Positions 7,666 to 16,140 of a stretch of DNA of 49,212 nucleotides are shown in pieces. Position 1 is the first letter of the stretch. Every line of letters starts with the position of its first letter. The stretch is from Clostridiales bacterium. Its GTDB lineage: Bacteria > Bacillota > Clostridia > TANB77 > CAG-508. Position numbers and translations under genes: made by a program. The stretch covers positions 1 through 49,212 of the forward strand of contig DXVF01000007.1 in NCBI GenBank assembly GCA_019417465.1, given 5' to 3'. The notes under the pieces are model-generated. The model was not told where the DNA came from and made no database searches. It saw only the letters and a program-made list of their open reading frames with translations.

Positions 7666-8487
7666 ATGTTTTTTATAAAATCAAACGACAATGCAAATAT
7701 AGCTGTATATGAATTAAATCCAAATGGAGCAAGAACAATCGCATTAGTTCATGGTTGGCCTTTATCACATAAAATGTTTGAATATCAAATACCTACATTA
7801 TTAGAAGCAAACTATAGAATAATTAGCTATGACATAAGAGGCTTTGGAGATTCGCAAGAAACAAGTAATGGGTATAATTATAATCAATTTGCTACAGATT
7901 TATATTGTATTATATACTACTTAAATTTATGGAACTTCGATTTATTGGGTTTTTCAATGGGAGGTGCTGTTGTTACTCATTATATGAAATTATATCAAGG
8001 ATATGGTGTTAGGAAATTGTGCTTATTAGATGCAGCTGTTCCATCTTATTGTAAATCCTATAATAACCCTTATGGCCAGACAAAAGAAGATACAAATAAA
8101 TTAATTAAACTTGGGCTTAATGATAGACCAGCATTAAATGAATATTTTGGAAGTATCTTTTTCTATCAAGAACAATCAAAACCTTTTAAAGAGTGGTTTC
8201 AAAATTTGAATAACAGTAGCTCTGGATTGGGAGAAATGAATTCTTTAATAGCTTTAAGAGATGAAAATGTATTTGATGATTTGAAATATATTAATGTTCC
8301 AACTGGTATTTTTCATGGAAAAGAAGATAAAATTTGCCCATTTGGAATGGCAGAAATAATGAATAAAAATATTCGTAATTCTATTTTATATCCTTTTGAA
8401 AAAGCAGGTCATGGAGCTTTTTATGAGGTTAAGGATAATGTAAATAAAACTTTAATACAATTTTTAAATGATAATAGAACTTTCTAA
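7666..8487 (+). CDS. Alpha/beta hydrolase
   Basis: The 273-residue product is an alpha/beta-fold hydrolase with oxyanion motif HGWPLS (29-34), IRGFGDS (57-63), nucleophile elbow GFSMGG with Ser97, probable acid in HGKEDKICP (about 222) and catalytic His in KAGHGAFYE (about 250). The pattern is closest to the chloroperoxidase-like esterase group. The substrate is unknown. An AGGAAGAAGG-type site precedes the ATG. It is the last cargo gene before attR and its codon use matches the surrounding genome. Confidence 0.85.
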   Translation: MFFIKSNDNANIAVYELNPNGARTIALVHGWPLSHKMFEYQIPTLLEANYRIISYDIRGFGDSQETSNGYNYNQFATDLYCIIYYLNLWNFDLLGFSMGGAVVTHYMKLYQGYGVRKLCLLDAAVPSYCKSYNNPYGQTKEDTNKLIKLGLNDRPALNEYFGSIFFYQEQSKPFKEWFQNLNNSSSGLGEMNSLIALRDENVFDDLKYINVPTGIFHGKEDKICPFGMAEIMNKNIRNSILYPFEKAGHGAFYEVKDNVNKTLIQFLNDNRTF

Positions 8488-8503
8488 ATATGAATATTTT
8501 ACA

Positions 8504-8550
8504 GTCAATAGCCGAAGTTGTGATTAATGTCTTTAGCTATTGACAACATC
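8504..8550. repeat. Right-end attP arm and hairpin
   Basis: GTCAATAGC (8504-8512) and GCTATTGAC (8536-8544) form a 9-bp hairpin. ATTGACAACATC (8539-8550) is the exact inverse of 676-687. Placing right end, core and left end together gives a symmetric attP-like site of about 48 bp with 12-bp identical arms, as expected for a serine recombinase. Confidence 0.65.
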
Positions 8551-8557
8551 ATGGAAC

Positions 8558-8756
8558 TCATTCTTCTGTACCTATATCATTCAATATAGCTTTTGCTTTT
8601 TGGTCTGGCATTCCAAATCTTTGAGACAAATATCTAATTGATGCTGCCAGCTCTCCGATCTGGTCCTCCATATTGACTAATAATAAATTTGGCCAAACGT
8701 GGATTTGGACATTTTATATTAATTGGATATTCTAAAGTTTTATTATAAGTCCACAT
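8558..8756 (-). CDS. cotJC: cotJC, 5' part, with CGG +1 shift site
   Basis: ATG at 8756 overlaps the cotJB stop by one base (TAATG). The first 33 codons give MWTYNKTLEYPINIK...YGGPD, the CotJC N-terminus. Codon 34 is CGG (8655-8657). Read in the zero frame, a stop follows eight codons later. Skipping the C gives GELAASIRYLSQRFG ... AILNDIGTEE, the normal family sequence. The frame then meets TGA at 8558, just inside the inserted element. CotJC is the manganese-catalase-like component of the CotJ complex of the spore coat. Making it here would need both excision of the element and the +1 shift. Confidence 0.85.
8560..8572. repeat. attR core (13-bp direct repeat, right copy)
   Basis: ATTCTTCTGTACC is identical to 661-673. 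On the minus strand it encodes the GTEE part of CotJC. The bases inside the element start with a stop codon for the cotJC frame. Confidence 0.85.
8655..8657 (-). other. CGG +1 shift site in cotJC
   Basis: GAT-CGGA: dropping C restores GGPD-G-ELAA, a conserved stretch of CotJC. The zero-frame stop is eight codons on. Confidence 0.8.
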
Positions 8757-9142
8757 TAATTATTCCCCCTTTCCCATGGCCATGGCTCTTCAAGCCATCT
8801 CCATTTATTACATGGGAACATAATAGTTAATGGCCCATATACTTTTTGATATTTATCTGATAAATCTTTAAATCTATTACTATATTCTTTATGCAAACAA
8901 ATTGCCTTTTCATCATCAGGATGTGTATCCAAATATAAACCTAGTTCTATGATAGCAAATCTGTAACATTTTAATTGTTTAGCCATTTCTTCTCTTGTCA
9001 TTTCATTGTTTACTTCACATTCATTTTTTGGCTCAAATTCAAATTTACAATTACAAGCACATTTATCTTGATTCATATTACAAGAATTGTTCATTTCGAA
9101 TCCACAGCTACATCCACAATTATCATTAAAATTCATCATCAT
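8756..9142 (-). CDS. cotJB: CotJB spore coat protein with cysteine-rich N-terminal extension
   Basis: Residues about 48-128 match CotJB (MTREEMAKQLKCYRFAIIELGLYLDTHPDDEKAI ... GPLTIMFPCNKWRWLEEPWPWE). The first 45 or so residues are an added segment rich in Cys, Asn and Phe (CGCSCGFE, CACNCKFE), not present in the usual protein of about 90 residues. CotJB is a small coat component encoded with CotJA and CotJC. The start overlaps the cotJA stop by four bases (ATGA) and the stop overlaps cotJC. The Cys-rich tail could cross-link or bind metal in the coat (inference). Confidence 0.85.
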   Translation of the reverse strand: MMMNFNDNCGCSCGFEMNNSCNMNQDKCACNCKFEFEPKNECEVNNEMTREEMAKQLKCYRFAIIELGLYLDTHPDDEKAICLHKEYSNRFKDLSDKYQKVYGPLTIMFPCNKWRWLEEPWPWERGNN

Positions 9143-9525
9143 CTGTTACATCCCTCCCCTATTTCGTTTTTTGCTTTTATAAATGCATTTTCCTCTATAC
9201 TTTGACATGGTACATATGGACTAACTAATTCAGGGAAAATTGTTCCCATCTTCAAACCTACACATGGCACAAAAGTTTTATCCATTTCTTGTATTGGAAC
9301 ATAACTTTGCCCAAACATTGGATTTTCTGGAAATAATGAAGTTTCTTCATCAAATCCACAACCACAATCGTTTTTGCTACAAATACATGAATTCATACAA
9401 CCACAATTATTAGTACATTCGCACTTATATTCGGCTGTCGTTCCTACATTGTTGCATATATCTTCAATTACTTTTTCATTGTAATTTTTTTGACAGCAAC
9501 ATCTATTATATCTACGATTATACAT
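9139..9525 (-). CDS. cotJA: CotJA spore coat protein with cysteine-rich N-terminal extension
   Basis: The C-terminal half matches CotJA (QSYVPIQEMDKTFVPCVGLKMGTIFPELVSPYVPCQS). The first 65 or so residues are extra and cysteine-rich (RRYNRCCCQKN, CECTNNCGCMNSCICSKNDCGCG). It is first in cotJABC and has a GGAGGAAG ribosome site. The upstream DNA has CATAAAAT (about 9555-9562, minus strand), which resembles the -10 of mother-cell sigma factors, but I cannot confirm a -35. Matching Cys-rich extensions on both CotJA and CotJB suggest a shared adaptation. Confidence 0.85.
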   Translation of the reverse strand: MYNRRYNRCCCQKNYNEKVIEDICNNVGTTAEYKCECTNNCGCMNSCICSKNDCGCGFDEETSLFPENPMFGQSYVPIQEMDKTFVPCVGLKMGTIFPELVSPYVPCQSIEENAFIKAKNEIGEGCNR

Positions 9526-9600
9526 ATTTAACTTCCTCCTTATTTTTTCGTTATATTACATTTTATGATAAATTTACATCATCTGTTACATTTCACGAAA

Positions 9601-9764
9601 GAACAATAGTAAGCTTTAATTATACTTCATATTTAGTTAATTCTCTTACAACCTACGTTTAATTGTTCGTGCGCTAATTATTATATAAAAATTGTGTAAA
9701 ATTTTTATATAATAAGGAAACTTCACAAATTAATTTTTACTGTATTCTTAAACTTCCTATTAGA
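9601..9764 (-). repeat. Structured dispersed repeat, copy 1
   Basis: This is a 160-170-bp unit that occurs in tandem with copy 2 and again at 28559-28724. Shared blocks on the minus strand are a TATATAATAGGAAA-type arm pair, GYACAYAAYTT, AATTRGYRCACGAACAAT, and a closing ATTGTTCT. Copy 1 has the most diverged left arm. It lies in the 475-bp gap between pyk and cotJA, where I see no gene. Confidence 0.6.
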
Positions 9765-9935
9765 ACAATAGCGGGCTTTTTGAACATTTTTTCTGTTTAG
9801 AACATTTTAAAGCCCGCGTTTAATTGTTCGTGTGCCAATTTTTGATAAAAAATTGTGTACAATTATTTTTATATAATAGGAAAGACATGTTAGTTAAATT
9901 TTACTATATAATAGAACTTTCCTATTATATAAAAA
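9763..9935 (-). repeat. Structured dispersed repeat, copy 2
   Basis: This is the best-folded copy. One hairpin is formed by TATATAATAGGAAA and TTTCCTATTATATA around 9865-9935. A second is formed by AAAGCCCGC and GCGGGCTTT inside the matched ends CGAACAATT and ATTGTTCT (9764-9840). The pairing with differing sequence between copies suggests conserved RNA or DNA structure. Function unknown. Confidence 0.6.
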
Positions 9936-9965
9936 AATAATTCGTCTAAAAAAACGAATTATTTT
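9934..9965 (-). terminator. pyk terminator
   Basis: AAAATAATTCGT and ACGAATTATTTT form a 12-bp stem with a loop of 8, 37 bp after the pyk stop. The T-rich sides make it usable on both strands. Confidence 0.7.
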
Positions 9966-10001
9966 CTATTTTATAATACATAACTATTACTTACTAAAAA
10001 A

Positions 10002-11435
10002 TTAAATTTTTACTACTCCACCAACAGTTCTATTCATAACATCCTCCTTATTACCTGGTAAAATTGTTTCTCCTCCAGCAATTGCAACAACATCACCTGA
10101 ATTTACATATCCTGCTTGTTTCGCAACTTCAATTCCTTTAGCTACCAATTCTTTAGCAGGTAAATCCTCTTTTACGAGTATTGGTGTAACATCCCAAGCT
10201 AAAGCTAATTGTCTATATGTCTTTTCTGAAGATGTTACTGCATAAATTGGACAACATGGTAAAAAGCTTGATACAAGTTTTGGTGTATCTCCACATTCTG
10301 TATATGCAAATATTGCTTTAGCATTCATTTGTAATGCTGTTGAACAAATAGAATGTGCTAAATAAAATTCATAATTTTTAGTTTCTAAGTCATATTCTCT
10401 TCTTTTAAATCTTTTTCCATAATTTATTGAAGCTTCTACTGCTGTTGCAATTCTTGTCATTGTATCTACACACTCTACAGGATATTTACCCATTGCACTT
10501 TCTCCAGATAGCATTATAGCACCTGTTCCATCATATACTGCGTTTGCAACATCAGATATTTCTGCTCTTGTTGCTCTTGGGTTTGTTGTCATAGATTCAA
10601 GCATTTGTGTAGCTGTTATAACAAGTTTTCCTGCTCTATTACATTCTTTTATAAATCTTTTTTGAACAATTGGAACTTCTTCCATTGGAATTTCTACACC
10701 CATATCTCCACGAGCAACCATAATTCCATCTGTAACTTCCAATATTTCTTGGAAGTTATCAATTCCTTCTTGACTTTCTATTTTTGAAATTATTTTTATA
10801 TCTTTTCCACCATTTTCATCTAATACTTTACGAATAGCTAAAACATCAGATGCAGATCTAATAAATGAAGCTGCTACATAATCAAAATCTACTTTACATC
10901 CATCTATTAAATCTTGAATATCTTTATCTTTTAATGCTGGTAAATTAATGTGTGTTCCAGGAACATTAATACTTTTTCTGTTTCCTAGCTCTCCACCATT
11001 CATTACTTTACATACAACATCTTTTCCTTCTATTCTATCTACTTCTATTTCTATTTTACCATCATCTATAAGTATTGTAGTTCCTGGTTTTACATCTTTA
11101 TATAAGTCTTTGTAAGTTACAGAAACTCTTTTGTTATTTCCAATTATATCTTCATTTACTAATGTAAATTCTTCTTCTGCTTTTAATACAACTGGTGATT
11201 CTTCTAATTTTCCAGTTCTTATTTCAGGTCCTTGTGTATCTAGTAATAATGATACTGGCATATTAACTTCTTCTCTAGCTTTTTTAACTGCATTAATAAA
11301 TCCTATTTGTTCTTCCATTCCACCATGTGAAAAGTTTATTCTTGCTACATTCATTCCTGCAAGAATCATTTTCTTTAATACTTCTACATCTGCAGTTGCT
11401 GGTCCTATTGTACATACGATTTTTGTTTTTTTCAT
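10002..11435 (-). CDS. pyk: Pyruvate kinase
   Basis: Converts phosphoenolpyruvate and ADP to pyruvate and ATP, the last step of glycolysis, in the cytoplasm. The 477-residue product has KTKIVCTIGPA at the start, RINFSHG (33-39), DTQGPEIRTG, the catalytic/metal segment IISKIESQEG and MVARGDMGVEIP, then TRAEISDVANAVYDGTGAIMLSGESAMG. It ends with the allosteric C domain and lacks the extra phosphotransferase-like domain of many Bacillus enzymes. The ribosome site is GGAGGG. There is no CGG in the frame. It is transcribed alone, downstream of glgP, with terminators on both sides. Confidence 0.97.
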   Translation of the reverse strand: MKKTKIVCTIGPATADVEVLKKMILAGMNVARINFSHGGMEEQIGFINAVKKAREEVNMPVSLLLDTQGPEIRTGKLEESPVVLKAEEEFTLVNEDIIGNNKRVSVTYKDLYKDVKPGTTILIDDGKIEIEVDRIEGKDVVCKVMNGGELGNRKSINVPGTHINLPALKDKDIQDLIDGCKVDFDYVAASFIRSASDVLAIRKVLDENGGKDIKIISKIESQEGIDNFQEILEVTDGIMVARGDMGVEIPMEEVPIVQKRFIKECNRAGKLVITATQMLESMTTNPRATRAEISDVANAVYDGTGAIMLSGESAMGKYPVECVDTMTRIATAVEASINYGKRFKRREYDLETKNYEFYLAHSICSTALQMNAKAIFAYTECGDTPKLVSSFLPCCPIYAVTSSEKTYRQLALAWDVTPILVKEDLPAKELVAKGIEVAKQAGYVNSGDVVAIAGGETILPGNKEDVMNRTVGGVVKI

Positions 11436-11518
11436 ATTATTTTCCCTCCATCTGCTTATACTTTACAAGATAATAGTAAAATATAAATATTTTTAACATA
11501 GCTTGTATTATATCACTA

Positions 11519-11550
11519 AAAGAGAGCATATTCAAGTACGCTCTCTTAAT
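11519..11550. terminator. Terminator between glgP and pyk
   Basis: AGAGAGC and GCTCTCT flank a 12-nt loop, with TTTT on the minus side and an AT-rich tail on the plus side. It ends glgP transcription. Confidence 0.65.
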
Positions 11551-11589
11551 TTTTTATTTTTGTTTTTACTATTTAATAGTTTTCCATTA

Positions 11590-14162
11590 CTATCGTTTAA
11601 TCCATTTTACTAAATTTAAATTTTCCTGATCTAAAACCATTTCATGTTTTGGAACAACTCTAAATGTATATCCAAAATCTCCTCCTGTAGAAAGCTGAAG
11701 TCTTGCTTTATATCCATAAGTCTTATTTTCTACATCTTTTTCTACTAATTTCATTGGAATAATATTAATATTACCAACAATTCCATTTTCCATAATCTGT
11801 CCATAATATACTTGAACCTCAATATTTTCTTCTTCAATGTTTGGTAATTTTACTTTACATTTAACATCTATTGTATTACCTGCATCTAGAGTAATATTAT
11901 TAGCATTATCCTCTTCACCGAGTAATTTGTATATCATTCCAATTTCTAATCAAATTTTTCTTCCATTCATCAAATTCTGTTACGATAGATAAGTCATTAT
12001 AATATTTATTAGTTAGATCACATAATGGCATATATAGTTTTTTAGTATAATCTACTAACATTCTAGATGTACTAAATCTTCCACCAGTAGAAATTATAGA
12101 ATTTTTCATCATTTCTACCCATTTTTTTGATATCCCACCTTGCTCTTTATTATAATACATAGGAATAATCTTCTTTTCTAAAGTCATATAAATACTTTCG
12201 CTATCATCATTATCTTGAATTTCATAATTATCATATTCCGCATTTGTTCCAATAGTCCATCCATTTTTTGTGTTATATCCTTCAGCCCACCATCCATCTA
12301 ATACACTAAAGTTTATAACACCATTTACAGATGCTTTTTGTCCACTTGTTCCGAGATGCTTCCATTGGTCTTCTTGGATTATTAAGCCAAACATCAACTC
12401 CACTAATTAAATATCTAGCTATTGCTATATCATAATCTTCTAGTAAAAATATTTTTCCTTTAAATTGTGGTTTCATAGATATTTCATGAATATATTTTAT
12501 TAAATCTTGTCCCTCTTTATCTGCTGGATGAGCTTTTCCTGCAAATATTAATTGTACTGGTCTTTTAGCATCATTTAATATTTGTGTAATTCTTTCTAAA
12601 TCTCTAAAAATTAATGTAGCTCTTTTATATGTTGCAAATCTTCTTGCAAAACCTATTGTTAGTGCATTTTCATTTAATCCTGATACAATATTTGATACTT
12701 CATCATAACTATATCCATTTCTTTTTAATCTCTTAGTAGTATTATCTTTTACTAATTCTAGCAATTTAATTTTTCTCTTTTTGTGCTCATTCCATAATTC
12801 CTCATCTGGAATATTTTTTATATTTTCCCATACATTATCATCATGTATACTATCTTGCCAGAAAGGTATTAAATATTTATTATATAAATCTTTTAAATTT
12901 GCTGCAAGCCAAGAACATGTATGAATTCCATTTGTTACATAATCAATAGGTGATTCATTTGAAGCAATATTTGTCCAAACTTCTCCAAATAATTCTCTTG
13001 AAACTTCACCATGTAATTTACTAACTCCATTTTTCTTACCAGCTACTTTTAAAGCTAATATTCCCATATTAAAACCACTATTTTCTATAATAGCATTTGG
13101 TTTCATTCCTAATCTAAAGAATTCTTCTTTTGTTATTCCAAATCTAGTCCAATAATTTTTAAAATATTTTTCTACTAAGTCAAGTGGAAATATATCATTT
13201 CCTGCTGGAACTGGTGTATGTGTAGTAAATACAGTTTTAGCTCCTACTATATCTTTAGCAATATCAAATGATACCTTTTTTTCATTCATAATTGTTTTTA
13301 TTAGTTCTAATATTAAGAAAGAAGAATGTCCTTCATTCATATGGTATACTGTTGGATTTAGACCTAAAACTCTTAACAAGCTTGTACCAGCCATTCCTAG
13401 AATAATTTCTTGCTGTATTCTCATTTCTTGGTCTCCACCATATAACGTTTTAGTAACAGCTTTATATTCTTCTAAATTTTCATCTATATCAGAATCTAAT
13501 AAATATAATTTAACTTTTCCTACATTTATTTGCCATACTTTTAAATATAATTTTCCTTTTGGAAATTTTACAAATATTATTAAATCATTTCCATTTTTAT
13601 CTTTAACCATTTGTATTGGAAGTGTAGTTCCATCTATAGTTTTATATTCTGTTTCTTGATCTCCATACCTATTTATTTTTTGATGGAAATACCCATTTTT
13701 ATAAAACAAACCAACTGCAACAAGTGGCACTCCTAAATCACTTGCTGATTTTAAATGGTCCCCTGATAAAATCCCAAGTCCTCCAGAGTATATCGGTAAA
13801 ATTTCATCCAAACCATATTCTGCTGAAAAATATGCAATTAAATCATTTTTATTATTTGGATATTCTTTAGAAAACCACGTGTTTTTACTATTCATATATC
13901 CTTCAAAATGATCATTTATCTTATCATATTCTTTCAAAAACATTTGATTTTGCGCAGCGCTCTCTAGTTTTTCTTGTGAAACTAATTTTAAAAATCTAAC
14001 AGGATTTTTCTCTACTCTTTCCCATAAATCTATATCAATTTTTTTAAATAATTTTAAAAATTCAGTGTTCCATGACCACCATAAATTGTTTGCTATCTTA
14101 CCTAAATTATCTATTCTTTTAGGTAGCTGTGGTGTAACAGTTATTTTATTAAAAATATACAT
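11590..14162 (-). CDS. glgP: Alpha-glucan (glycogen) phosphorylase, expressed through two CGG +1 shifts
   Basis: Releases glucose-1-phosphate from glycogen-type glucans using pyridoxal phosphate. It is the long alpha-glucan phosphorylase form, with an N-terminal DUF3417 domain (LPKRIDNLGKIANNLWWSWN). The phosphorylase core follows (SAEYGLDEILPIYSGGLGILSGDHLKSASD; HMNEGHSSFLILE; TVFTTHTPVPAGND; FARRFATYKRATL). The zero frame breaks twice. At 12351-12353 TCT-CGGA should read SGTSGQKASVNG, the conserved PLP-site region. At 11918-11920 ACT-CGGTGA meets a stop directly. Skipping C at each gives 856 residues, normal for the family. Three separate open frames (12306-14162, 11915-12403, 11590-11937) result if the shifts are ignored. 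The second shift region is less conserved than the first. Confidence 0.9.
11918..11920 (-). other. CGG +1 shift site 2 in glgP
   Basis: ACT-CGGTGA: the zero-frame codon after CGG is TGA. Reading GGT GAA GAG restores an open frame of 110 more residues that carries the beta-strand C-terminal part. Confidence 0.7.
12351..12353 (-). other. CGG +1 shift site 1 in glgP
   Basis: TCT-CGGA: dropping C restores PMEAS-G-TSGQKASVNG, one of the most conserved phosphorylase motifs. Confidence 0.85.
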
Positions 14163-14373
14163 TTTTTCCTCCTTCGTACATAAAAATTTCTCTTTTGTTT
14201 TCCCTCTATATATTATCTATTAATCAATTTAATTTGTCAAATAAATTAATTAAATAATTAATTTTTTTGAACTTGATTTGCAAAATCTGTCAAATTCTGC
14301 TATATTTATGTTTAGGAATACTTTTTAAAATTGTCAAATTTGTATGATATAAAGATTAAGGAGTAAATGGTAT

Positions 14374-15066
14374 ATGAAAAAATTTATTATTCGAATATTA
14401 CTTATAATACTAATTATACTTATTATTGTTTCTGGATATATTATTGGAAGTGGTTACTTACTTTATAAAAGTGCCACAACAAAAGTTAGTATATCAGATA
14501 AAATAGAAAAAATAAAATCTTCAGAGTCTTTTGTAACATTAGATGAAGTACCCATAGATTTTAAGAATGCTGTTATCGCAGTAGAAGATCATCGTTTTGA
14601 AGAACATGGCGTAATAGATTTAATTGGAATTGCAAGAGCAATATTTTCAAATATACGTTCACAAGAGTTAAGAGAAGGTGGAAGTACAATAACACAACAA
14701 GTAGCCAAAAATATTTATTTTATTTCAGAAAAAAATGTTGTGAATAGAAAAATTGCAGAAATTTTTGTAGGATACGATTTAGAGAAAAAATATTCTAAAG
14801 ATGAAATATTTGAAATTTATATGAATACTATATATTTTGGTGATGGATATTACGGAATAAAGGAAGCTGCAAATGGCTATTTAAATAAAGAACCTATAAA
14901 TATGAATTTATATGAATGTACAATGCTTGCAGGTGTTCCAAATGCTCCAAGTGTATATGCTCCAACAGTAAATCCGGACTTAACAAGAAAAAGACAGGAA
15001 AAAGTAATTAATTCCATGGTTGAATATGGTTATCTTACTAAAGAGCAAGCAGATGAAATATTTTAA
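14374..15066 (+). CDS. Monofunctional peptidoglycan glycosyltransferase
   Basis: Polymerises lipid II into glycan strands at the outer face of the membrane. The 230-residue product has one N-terminal membrane helix (about 5-35) and then the GT51 domain with AVIAVEDHRFEEHGVIDLIGIARA (catalytic Glu in EDHRF), EGGSTITQQVAKN and KYSKDEIFEIYMNTIYFG. There is no transpeptidase domain, and the end at QADEIF is natural for a monofunctional enzyme. It is transcribed alone on the plus strand, opposite to glgP. The 211-bp gap 14163-14373 should hold both promoters. Confidence 0.9.
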   Translation: MKKFIIRILLIILIILIIVSGYIIGSGYLLYKSATTKVSISDKIEKIKSSESFVTLDEVPIDFKNAVIAVEDHRFEEHGVIDLIGIARAIFSNIRSQELREGGSTITQQVAKNIYFISEKNVVNRKIAEIFVGYDLEKKYSKDEIFEIYMNTIYFGDGYYGIKEAANGYLNKEPINMNLYECTMLAGVPNAPSVYAPTVNPDLTRKRQEKVINSMVEYGYLTKEQADEIF

Positions 15067-15294
15067 TTAAAAACTCATTATCAATGTAAACTTAAACTAA
15101 AATCCAGAAAATATTATTTTCTAATGTTTTTATTTTTAAAGAAAAAGTAAACTATTATTGGATATTATATATTAATAATGACGATATTTCAGTCTAATAA
15201 AATTAGATATGTTATAAGTATAGATTTTTTATTAACTTCTATACTATTATTTTATATTTTACTCTATAGCAAGTATTTCCTATTAGATAAAAAT

Positions 15295-15323
15295 AACACT
15301 AATACAAGATTCGTATTAGTGTT
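15295..15323. terminator. Terminator between convergent genes
   Basis: AACACTAATAC and GTATTAGTGTT form an 11-bp stem serving the convergent glycosyltransferase and cohesin genes. The gap 15067-15294 is AT-rich and holds no gene; 15250-15290 shows only a faint resemblance to the 9.6-kb repeat. Confidence 0.75.
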
Positions 15324-15336
15324 ACTTTTACCTATA

Positions 15337-16128
15337 TTACCCTTTTTGCTTTTTTAATTTAATCCTCAATACTATACTTATAACAATTACAATAGCAATA
15401 ACTAATACCATTGTTATACCCTCACCTGTTTGAGGTAATATTTTTGGAGCAGTATTATCTTTACTTTCATAACTATCAAATTGTTCTTTATCACTCTGTT
15501 GCTGATTTTCATTTTTATTACTATTATCATTCTTATCTATTTGCGAATTATCTGGACTATTTTCATTCATTGTAACTCCATTAGTAATATAACGTCTATT
15601 TTGATTTGCATATGCATATAAAATTTGAGTGGAATCTGCTTGTGTATCTATGAATACTAACCTTTTTTCCTGTACATTATCCTTTACTTTAAAACATATC
15701 TTTATTAAATCAATTTCATTTTCATCTATTGCCATTAAAGATCTATCCTCATCAACCTTTTTTCCTAAGTAAATATTGGAACTTTGTGTATAAGTAGCAT
15801 CCCAATCGTTATACTCTATGATATACGGTTTATTTGTATATTTCCCCTTTTCTCCTAAATCGAGTTCTGCATTTTCTAATTTTAAAATTTCTAAGTATTT
15901 TTCATCATAACAAACCTTAAATTTTATGCTAGATAGTGTTCCTCCAAAAGATTTTGATGATATTGTTATGACATAATAAAGTTGTCCGTCTTTTTCTATA
16001 AAACCATTACTATTTTCATCATCTTTAATGCTTAGTTCACATGTAATTGCATATACTGATTTAGTATAAAATATTATAATAAATAATAAACTAACTAAAA
16101 CTAAAATATAATTTTTTATCTTTTTCAT
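15337..16128 (-). CDS. Cohesin-like surface protein with sortase signal
   Basis: The 263-residue product has a signal peptide (about 1-27), then one cohesin-like beta-sandwich domain (about 30-190; GQLYYVITISSKSFGGTLSSIKFKVCYDEKYLEILK). An Asn/Gln/Ser-rich linker follows (about 195-235), then an LPQTGE sortase motif, a hydrophobic helix and a positive tail (RIKLKKQKG). It is therefore likely to be covalently attached to the cell wall. It follows another cohesin-like gene by 12 bp and a dockerin-rich gene, suggesting it anchors the dockerin protein. Assignment as a cohesin rests on fold-like pattern and context. Confidence 0.7.
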   Translation of the reverse strand: MKKIKNYILVLVSLLFIIIFYTKSVYAITCELSIKDDENSNGFIEKDGQLYYVITISSKSFGGTLSSIKFKVCYDEKYLEILKLENAELDLGEKGKYTNKPYIIEYNDWDATYTQSSNIYLGKKVDEDRSLMAIDENEIDLIKICFKVKDNVQEKRLVFIDTQADSTQILYAYANQNRRYITNGVTMNENSPDNSQIDKNDNSNKNENQQQSDKEQFDSYESKDNTAPKILPQTGEGITMVLVIAIVIVISIVLRIKLKKQKG

Positions 16129-16140
16129 CCTCTTTTATAC

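Larger units (their letters stand above)
661..8572. mobile_element. Serine-recombinase element interrupting cotJC (skin-like intervening element)
   Basis: The element is 7,899 bp plus the duplicated core. Seen directly: identical 13-bp repeats at both ends; a large serine recombinase (6023-7585) near the right end; inverted arms GATGTTGTCAAT at 676-687 and 8539-8550, plus inner arms of the CTATTGRCTGTAA type at about 705-720 and 8495-8512; and exact in-frame restoration of cotJC when the segment is removed. With the element in place, the cotJC frame meets TGA right after the core (8558-8560). The cargo is non-phage: a toxN remnant, RhuM, a DUF6512-like remnant, YgjV, a histidine phosphatase, a MATE-like protein and an alpha/beta hydrolase. 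No replication, conjugation or capsid genes are visible. Known precedent: skin in sigK and prophages in coat or spore genes are excised by serine recombinases in the mother cell. Developmentally timed excision here is inference. Confidence 0.85.

Noticed and set aside
9593..9935. A riboswitch or leader for cotJA
   Set aside because: The same sequence occurs at 28.6 kb before an unrelated gene and in tandem here, which suits a dispersed repeat more than a gene-specific leader.
15245..15292. A fourth copy of the structured repeat
   Set aside because: Only about 35 bases resemble one arm (TTTACTCTATAG and TTTCCTATTAG); the linking block and second hairpin are missing.
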